From Verrucomicrobia bacterium UBA7008 (lineage in GTDB: Bacteria > Verrucomicrobiota > Kiritimatiellia > RFP12 > UBA1067), in the NCBI GenBank assembly GCA_002449695.1, contig DJXI01000085.1, forward strand, positions 47,968-111,967: 64,000 nt of DNA, given 5' to 3'. This document shows, in pieces, positions 59,060 through 64,000 of the stretch. The translations under genes were made by a program, and so were the position numbers. The stretch's first letter is position 1, and each line of letters opens with the position of its first letter. A model generated the notes under the pieces. It saw only the letters and a program-made list of their open reading frames with translations, did not search any database and had not been told where the DNA came from.

Positions 59060-59794
59060 TCACGGCTTCTGCCAGTACGAGAGATATTCGATGTTGCCCA
59101 TCTCGCGGCCGCGGATGGGCGATTCGTCGAGCCCCCGGAGCGTCAGCCCCAGCGTCTCCGTCGCGAACGCGACGATGTCGTCGCGCGCCGTCCGGCGCAG
59201 CGTGTCGTCGCGGACGAGCCCGCCGGGCGCATGGCCCCTGCCGACCTCGAACTGCGGCTTGATCAAGGCGACGATCTCGCCGCCCGGCGCGAGCACCGAC
59301 GCGATCGGCGGCAGGATCAGCTTCAGCGAAATGAACGAGACGTCCGTCACCGCCAGCGTCGGCACGTGCGGCAGGTCCGCCGCGACCATGTAGCGCGCGT
59401 TGTAGTTCTCGCGCACCCAGACGCGCGGATCGGCGCGCAGCTTCCACGCGAGCTGGTTCGTGCCGACGTCCACCGCCATCACCTGCGCCGCGCCGTGCTG
59501 CAGGAGGCAGTCGGTGAAGCCGCCCGTCGACGAGCCGACGTCGAGGCAGATCCGGCCCGCCGCCGACAGCGACGGCCACTTCGCGAACGCGCCCTCCAGC
59601 TTCTCGCCGCCCCGGCTGACGAAGCGCGGCGGCGCGTCGACCGTCAGCGCCGCGCCGTCGTCCAGCTGACGCGACGCCTTGCGCTCGACTTCGCCCGCGA
59701 CGCGGACCTTGCCCTCCAGCACGAGCGCCTGCGCGCGCGTGCGGCTGTCGGCGAGGCCGCGCTCCACCAGCAGGAGGTCGAGCCGCTTCTTCAC
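59060..59794 (-). CDS. tlyA: TlyA-family rRNA 2'-O-methyltransferase
   Basis: 244 residues. N-terminal S4 RNA-binding domain (RLDLLLVERGLADSRTRAQALVLEGKVRVAG), SRGGEKLEGAF, then a Rossmann methyltransferase (CLDVGSSTGGFTDCLLQHGA, AVTDVSFISLKLILPP, LIKPQFEVGRG). Such enzymes methylate 2'-OH of cytidines in 16S and/or 23S rRNA and in some cases are hemolysin-like. GTG at 59794 overlaps the PEGA stop as GTGA. Confidence 0.9.
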   Translation of the reverse strand: MKKRLDLLLVERGLADSRTRAQALVLEGKVRVAGEVERKASRQLDDGAALTVDAPPRFVSRGGEKLEGAFAKWPSLSAAGRICLDVGSSTGGFTDCLLQHGAAQVMAVDVGTNQLAWKLRADPRVWVRENYNARYMVAADLPHVPTLAVTDVSFISLKLILPPIASVLAPGGEIVALIKPQFEVGRGHAPGGLVRDDTLRRTARDDIVAFATETLGLTLRGLDESPIRGREMGNIEYLSYWQKP

Positions 59795-61149
59795 GGCCGC
59801 AGCGCCTTGTCGATCACGTCGATGCGGCGGATCTCGGCGCGCGGGAAGAGGCGCGAGACGCCCGGCGACGTCTCGATCATCACCGCCGCCGCCGTGTTCT
59901 CCACGAGCACGCCCCGGTAGATGCCGGTCGGCGTCTCGATCTCGATGTTGGGGATGAAGAGGCGCTTGAGCGCGACGGTGACGCGCGATGCGCTCTTCGC
60001 CGCGACGGCGGGATGGCGCACGACCTCGGCGTAGCCGTCCTTGCGCACGACGAGCGTGTGCTCGCCCTCGGGCAGGTTGGGCACGATCAGCACGTCGCTC
60101 TTCTCGGCGGCGGGATCCGCCGACCGGGTGGTGCCGACGGTGTGGCCGTCCAGGATCAGCGTCGCGCCCGGCGGCGTCGTGCGCACCTCCAGCGACCCCA
60201 TGACGTTCGTCAGGCGGAATTCCTCGCTCGCGGTCGCGCCGTTCGCCAGCTTCACGTCGCGCAGGACCGTCGCGTAGCCCTCGAGCTCGCAGCGGACCTT
60301 GTACGTGCCGGGCCGGAGATTGACGAGCGTCACCGGCCCCTTGCCCTCGGCCGCATCGTTGACGTAGAAGCGCGCGCCCTCGGGAACGGACGTCAGCCGC
60401 AGCGTGCCCGGCAGCCCCGCGAGCGCGAGCGCGAGCTCCTGCTGATCGCCGGCGTTCAGCGTCAGCTCGCGCACTTCCGTCCGGTAGCCCGCCTTGCTGA
60501 CCGAGAACGTGGCGCGCCCCTTCGGCACGTCGCGCACGACGCACGGCGTGCGGCCCTTCACGATCCCGTTCACCGTCACCTCCGCGCCCGCCGGCTCGCT
60601 CGTCACGCGCACGACGCCCGAATCCAGGAGCAGCGTCTCGTGGCGGACGAGCGGCGTGCGGCCCGCGAACCGGATCTCGACCGGACGCGGCTGGTAGCCG
60701 GGCTTCTGCAGGAGCAGCCGGTGGACGTCCTTCGCCGCGAGATCGGTGATGAGCCGCGGCGTCTCGCCGAGCGCGAGCCCGCCGTCCATCGTGATCACGG
60801 CCCCCGCCGGCTCGCTCGTGACGAGCAGCAGCCCGAAGACCGGCCGCAGCTCGGCGTGGCACGTCGCGAACGAACCGTCCGCGAGCGACAGGAACTCGTC
60901 CGACGGCTCGTAGTCCTTCAGGTCGAAGCGGATGTGCCGCGCGCCGGGCTCGAGATCGTACAGCGTCAGCGGCGTGATGCCGCGCGGCTGGCCGTCGACC
61001 ACGACCGTCGCGCCCTCCGGCAGCGACGTGAAGCTGACGCGGGCGGGCCGCTCCGCACGCTCCGCCGCCGTCGCCGTCAGCGCCGCCGCGCACAGCGCGA
61101 CCACCGCCGCGAACGACCGAAACCGTCCGTTTCCACCGATCTTCTTCAT
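59791..61149 (-). CDS. Secreted or periplasmic PEGA-repeat protein
   Basis: 452 residues. Signal peptide MKKIGGNGRFRSFAAVVALCAAALTATA. At least six PEGA units, each with SLPEGATVVVDGQPRG-, SEPAGAEVTVNGIVKG- or TTPPGATLILDGHTVG-type cores followed by GxY-type turns. PEGA units are surface-exposed beta-sandwiches. The C-terminal 45 residues (IETPTGIYRGVLVENTAAAVMIETSPGV) are different. Coupled to the FHA gene as TGATG, suggesting a joint role, possibly in the Tad apparatus. Confidence 0.82.
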   Translation of the reverse strand: MKKIGGNGRFRSFAAVVALCAAALTATAAERAERPARVSFTSLPEGATVVVDGQPRGITPLTLYDLEPGARHIRFDLKDYEPSDEFLSLADGSFATCHAELRPVFGLLLVTSEPAGAVITMDGGLALGETPRLITDLAAKDVHRLLLQKPGYQPRPVEIRFAGRTPLVRHETLLLDSGVVRVTSEPAGAEVTVNGIVKGRTPCVVRDVPKGRATFSVSKAGYRTEVRELTLNAGDQQELALALAGLPGTLRLTSVPEGARFYVNDAAEGKGPVTLVNLRPGTYKVRCELEGYATVLRDVKLANGATASEEFRLTNVMGSLEVRTTPPGATLILDGHTVGTTRSADPAAEKSDVLIVPNLPEGEHTLVVRKDGYAEVVRHPAVAAKSASRVTVALKRLFIPNIEIETPTGIYRGVLVENTAAAVMIETSPGVSRLFPRAEIRRIDVIDKALRP

Positions 61150-62537
61150 CAACGGCCTCCCTTCTTCGCCGCGCGCATGCGCTTCTCCACGTCCAGCAGT
61201 TTCGCGTTCGCCTCCGCGTGCCGCGCGTCGTTCACGTCGGGCACCAGATCGCAGAGGATGCGCAGCTCCTCCTTCGCCTTCTCCCACTCGCGCAGCTTGA
61301 GCGAGCGGTCCGCGTCGGCGCGCTGGCGGCGGTAGCGCGCGTCCAGCTCCTTCTCGGCCTCGGCCAGCCGTCCCTTGAGCGCGGCGTAGCCGGCCGGCTT
61401 CGGGTTCACGGTCTCCAGATAGAAGAGCGCCTCCCTGTACGCCTGGCACGCCTCGTACAGGTTGCCGAACTCGACGTCGCGCTCCTCCCACTTCGCGTCG
61501 CCGATCCGCTCGTCCTCCGCGCTCATCGCCAGCAGCTGCTCGCGCGAATACTGGAGCGCCCACACGCCGAGCTCGTTGCGCGTGAACGTCTCGAGCTCCT
61601 CGCAGACGGTGTCGAACGGTTCGGGCGCGAACGCGTTCTCGACGAGGATTTCGCGCACGCGCGTGCCGTCGATGAAGCGGATGCGCCGGCTCTTCAGCGC
61701 GTTCTCCTCCGCGGCGCCGCCCCCCGCATACGCGTCGTCGAGCGCGCGGAACTCCGCGTTCTCGAGGATCGCCGCGATGCGCGCGCGCGCCGTGTCGGAG
61801 AGTTTCGCCGACTTGTCGATGTGGCGGCTCTCGCCCGGCACGTCGTCGTACACGACGCGCAGCACGCCCGTCTCGTCGACGGTCATCACGTAGCGGAAGA
61901 TATGCTGCGCGTCGGCCTCGACCTTCTCGTACAGAAGCGAGGTCAGGCGCGCCGGCTGCGCCGCCGGGGCCGTCGGCCGCGCCGGACGGCGCGCGGCGCC
62001 GCCCAGCGGCAGGTTGAGGATGACGCCGATGGCCGCGAGAAAGACGGCGACGGCCGCGATCCAGAGGATGTTGAGGAACGGCGGCCGCTTCTTCGCGTCC
62101 TCGGCCGCCGGCTGTGCGGCCGCGCCGTCCGCCGGCGCGCCGCCGAGGCCGAGATCGACCGATCCCGCCGCCGGGGCCGCCGACGCGGGGGCCGGTTCGG
62201 GTGTCGGTTCGGGTGCGGGCGCGTCGGCCGCGCCTTCCGGCACGACCTTGATCGTCGTCGTGCCGACGTCGATCACGTCGCCCGCCTTGAGCGGGCAGGC
62301 GTCCGCGCCGATGTTCTCGCCGTTGACGAGCGTGCCGTTGGCGCTCGCGAGATCAAGGACCGCCAGCGCGCCCGAGGCGTTCGACTCGAACATCGCGTGG
62401 TTGCGCGAAAGCTCCTCGTCGGGGATCGCGATGTCGCACGCGGTCGCGCGCCCGAGGCGCAGACCGCCCTTCGGCACCGTGAACCGGCGGCCCGCGAGCG
62501 CGCCGTTGACGATCAGCAGTTCCAGACGTTCAGACAT
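61149..62537 (-). CDS. FHA-domain membrane protein
   Basis: 462 residues. N-terminal FHA domain (GRATACDIAIPDEELSRNHAMFE, LASANGTLVNGENIG), which binds phosphothreonine; a Pro/Ala-rich linker; one helix (FLNILWIAAVAVFLAAIGVIL, about residue 175); and a C-terminal alpha-helical part with repeated Glu/Arg heptads (RLAEAEKELDARYRRQRADADRSLK). The N terminus should be cytoplasmic. Sits 19 bases after tadC, between pilus and PEGA genes, so it may control the pilus. Confidence 0.82.
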   Translation of the reverse strand: MSERLELLIVNGALAGRRFTVPKGGLRLGRATACDIAIPDEELSRNHAMFESNASGALAVLDLASANGTLVNGENIGADACPLKAGDVIDVGTTTIKVVPEGAADAPAPEPTPEPAPASAAPAAGSVDLGLGGAPADGAAAQPAAEDAKKRPPFLNILWIAAVAVFLAAIGVILNLPLGGAARRPARPTAPAAQPARLTSLLYEKVEADAQHIFRYVMTVDETGVLRVVYDDVPGESRHIDKSAKLSDTARARIAAILENAEFRALDDAYAGGGAAEENALKSRRIRFIDGTRVREILVENAFAPEPFDTVCEELETFTRNELGVWALQYSREQLLAMSAEDERIGDAKWEERDVEFGNLYEACQAYREALFYLETVNPKPAGYAALKGRLAEAEKELDARYRRQRADADRSLKLREWEKAKEELRILCDLVPDVNDARHAEANAKLLDVEKRMRAAKKGGR

Positions 62538-62556
62538 ATCGCTCCTTTGATTGAAT

Positions 62557-63471
62557 TTACAGCAGTCCCTTCAGCGCCTGCGACAGCACAGGCCCGAGCA
62601 GAATGATGAACACGGCCGGGAAGATGCAGAGCATCAGCGGCCCGAGCATCTTCGTCGGCGCCTCCGCCGCCAGCTTCTCGGCGCGGTCGAACCGCCGCGC
62701 GCGCAGCTGCTCGGACTGGATGCGCAGGATCGCGCCGATCGACACGCCCAGCTCGTCCGCCTGGATGAGCGCGAACGCGACCGACCGCAGGTCCGGCTGG
62801 CGGCAGCGGTCCGCCATGTTGCGCAGCGCCTCGCGGCGCGAGGAGCCGACCTGGATCTCCTTCGTCATGCGCAGCAGCTCCTCGTTCAGCGGATCGAGCT
62901 TGCGCGACGCGCAGTTGCGCTGCAGCGCGCTGATGAAGTCCATGCCCGCCTCGACCGACAGCGTCAGGATGTCCAGCACGAACGGCAGCGCCTTCATGAT
63001 CGCCATGTGGCGCTTCTTCAGCGTGGCGGACAGCCACATCACGGGCTGGAGGCAGAAGAGCGCGAAGCCGAGCACGCACAGCGGCAGGCGCAGCTCCTCC
63101 ACGAGCGAGCCCGGCAGCAACGCGCCGGCGAGGACGATCCCCAGGCTCCAGAACGAACCGAGCACGACAGGCGTCAGCAGCTTCAGCGCCACGAACTCGC
63201 GCCCCGACAGAAGCCCCTCGAACCCGGCGGCGACGAGCATCCCCTCCGCCTTCGCGATCTGCGGCGCGAACGCCGGACGCGCGAGCAGGCCGTCGAGGTT
63301 GCCGACGAACGGCAGCAGCAGCTTGAAGACGAGCGGGAGCGCGCGTTCCTGGCGGCGGCCGTCCGCGAGCGTGACATAGGTGACGTCGCCCGCGACGTTC
63401 GCCAGATACCACCCGAACCCCGCCGCCGCGACGGCCCACGCCGCCATCAATGCGATCTCGATCGCGCTCAT
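62557..63471 (-). CDS. TadC-like type II secretion F-domain protein
   Basis: 304 residues, inner membrane. The T2SSF domain (ALPFVLDILTLSVEAGMDFISALQRNC, SSRREALRNMADRCRQPDLRSVAFALIQADELGVSIGAIL) is complete. Hydrophobic segments flank it (IEIALMAAWAVAAAGFGWYL; LGPLMLCIFPAVFIILLGPVL). TadB/TadC platform proteins help the Tad pilus ATPase; only one of the pair is in this window. Start MSAIEIALM (63471) is two bases past the metG stop, so it is likely coupled. Confidence 0.85.
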   Translation of the reverse strand: MSAIEIALMAAWAVAAAGFGWYLANVAGDVTYVTLADGRRQERALPLVFKLLLPFVGNLDGLLARPAFAPQIAKAEGMLVAAGFEGLLSGREFVALKLLTPVVLGSFWSLGIVLAGALLPGSLVEELRLPLCVLGFALFCLQPVMWLSATLKKRHMAIMKALPFVLDILTLSVEAGMDFISALQRNCASRKLDPLNEELLRMTKEIQVGSSRREALRNMADRCRQPDLRSVAFALIQADELGVSIGAILRIQSEQLRARRFDRAEKLAAEAPTKMLGPLMLCIFPAVFIILLGPVLSQALKGLL

Positions 63472-63473
63472 CG

Positions 63474-64000
63474 TCAGCTCACCACCGTTCCGCCGCCCGC
63501 GGCGGCGTCGGGCGAGAGCAGGCCGCCGCACGTCCCCGGCTCGCCCGCGAAGAGGATCATGCCTTCCGACACGCCGACCGACATCTTGCGCGGCGCGAGG
63601 TTGGCGACGAAGACGACCTCCCGGCCGACGAGCTTCTCCGGCTCGGGATAGGCCGCGCGGATGCCCGAGAAGATCGTGCGCGTGCCGAGCGAACCCGCAT
63701 CGAGCACGAACTTGAGGAGCTTCGACGACTTCGGCACGATTTCGCAGCTCTGCACCACGCCGATGCGCAGATCCAGCTTCTCGAAATCGGGGAAGGCGAT
63801 GGTGGGCTTCAAAGGCGCCGCCTCCTTGGGCGGAACGGACGGGGGCTCTGGCGCCCCCGCACCCCTGCCTGTGGAGATGGCCGAACCAGATTTGATGGCC
63901 GAACTGCGTTCGGCCTCTCCTCTGTTCTTGCTCGCCCGCGATTCATGCGCGACTTCGCCCGTCTCGGCGGGCCTGACGGTCGCGGCCGCGACCATCGCCT
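63474..64000 (-). CDS. metG: Methionyl-tRNA synthetase C-terminal tRNA-binding domain (cut by window edge)
   Basis: The last 175 codons of a larger gene. Residues after a Pro/Ala/Ser linker form an EMAP-II/Trbp111 fold: [33 protein letters not shown], then [33 protein letters not shown] and SEGMILFAG. This is the dimerisation/tRNA-binding tail of bacterial MetG; a separate Trbp111-type protein is possible but less likely since the linker runs open to the edge. The linker carries an in-frame palindromic repeat (63841-63915). Followed closely by tadC. Confidence 0.78.
   Translation of the reverse strand, partial: AMVAAATVRPAETGEVAHESRASKNRGEAERSSAIKSGSAISTGRGAGAPEPPSVPPKEAAPLKPTIAFPDFEKLDLRIGVVQSCEIVPKSSKLLKFVLDAGSLGTRTIFSGIRAAYPEPEKLVGREVVFVANLAPRKMSVGVSEGMILFAGEPGTCGGLLSPDAAAGGGTVVS
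63841..63915. repeat. Palindromic repeats inside the metG linker
   Basis: GGCCGAAC (63897-63904) and GTTCGGCC (63908-63915) form a perfect palindrome with a three-base centre. GATGGCCGAAC is repeated directly at 63876-63886 and 63894-63904. A second inverted pair, GGGGGC and GCCCCC, lies at 63841-63858. All lie in the linker and stay in frame. Confidence 0.65.

Overview
This 64 kb high-GC window looks like chromosome of an uncultured bacterium of the PVC group, most likely Kiritimatiellota or a neighbouring Verrucomicrobiota/Lentisphaerota lineage. The clues are repeated LamG-like secreted proteins carrying a VRDFTP...GLYD signature, a long uncharacterised zinc-finger protein (55815-57404) of a kind I recall from Verrucomicrobia, an FHA/PEGA/Tad gene neighbourhood, and many degenerate tandem repeats. 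This is inference from protein character; no marker-gene tree was possible. Genes are tightly packed, ATGA or GTGA stop/start overlaps are common, and most of the window is on the minus strand.

Layout. 1-529: start of serS (cut by the edge). 628-9884 (minus): a hexuronate-use operon (SSS transporter, uronate isomerase, LamG lectin-like protein, fructuronate-reductase-type SDR, secreted glycosidase, mannonate dehydratase, RraA-like protein), divergent from an XylR-type LacI/AraC hybrid regulator (9977-11131). A pair of direct repeats between the two promoters is a likely operator. 11169-14278: LysM protein, a sodium:solute symporter fused to a HIT domain, and a NYN nuclease. 14334-15941: ettA. 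16055-18667: Tad/Flp pilus cluster with five small prepilin-like proteins. 18784-25033: RRM protein, then scpA-scpB-LysM genes-purD-MBL hydrolase. 25136-30747: exbB/exbD, pyrE, ribBA, gpsA and the prepilin peptidase. 30824-34372: sdaA, a HEAT/zinc/PD-(D/E)XK nuclease gene flanked by 46-bp direct repeats, a frameshifted membrane gene, and tmRNA. 34390-38336: priA, pseudopilin, pgsA, zinc-ribbon protein. 38458-41238: hisD, LpxL-like acyltransferase, TRIC-type channel. 41359-41925: rplT and rpmI. 42043-51011: a secretion operon with a small exported peptide, a 2,588-residue protein with two metzincin domains and a GH18 domain, and a retropepsin-like protease. 51270-53227: glycosyltransferase and an exported protein. 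53390-57404: pheT and the zinc-finger protein. 57547-59038: cysteine desulfurase and a lipoprotein. 59060-64000: tlyA, PEGA, FHA, tadC and the C-terminal end of metG.

Three themes run through the window. First, promoters: about 19 genes are preceded by an extended -10 of the form TGATATACTAT or TGGTATAAT, often with GGATTT just upstream and no clear -35. In seven cases (9884, 9977, 18667, 25033, 38458, 57404, 57547) the start codon lies only 7-11 bases past the -10 with no Shine-Dalgarno, so these transcripts should be leaderless or nearly so. Second, repeats: several unrelated short tandem or palindromic repeat families sit between genes and, in frame, inside genes. One 29-bp repeat is present inside two enzymes of the same operon in opposite orientations. 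Third, unusual protein architectures: the SSS-HIT fusion, the dual-metzincin/GH18 giant with an internally duplicated three-domain module, and the HEAT/zinc/nuclease protein.

No rRNA, tRNA, CRISPR array, phage or insertion sequence was seen. Only two convincing intrinsic terminators were found.
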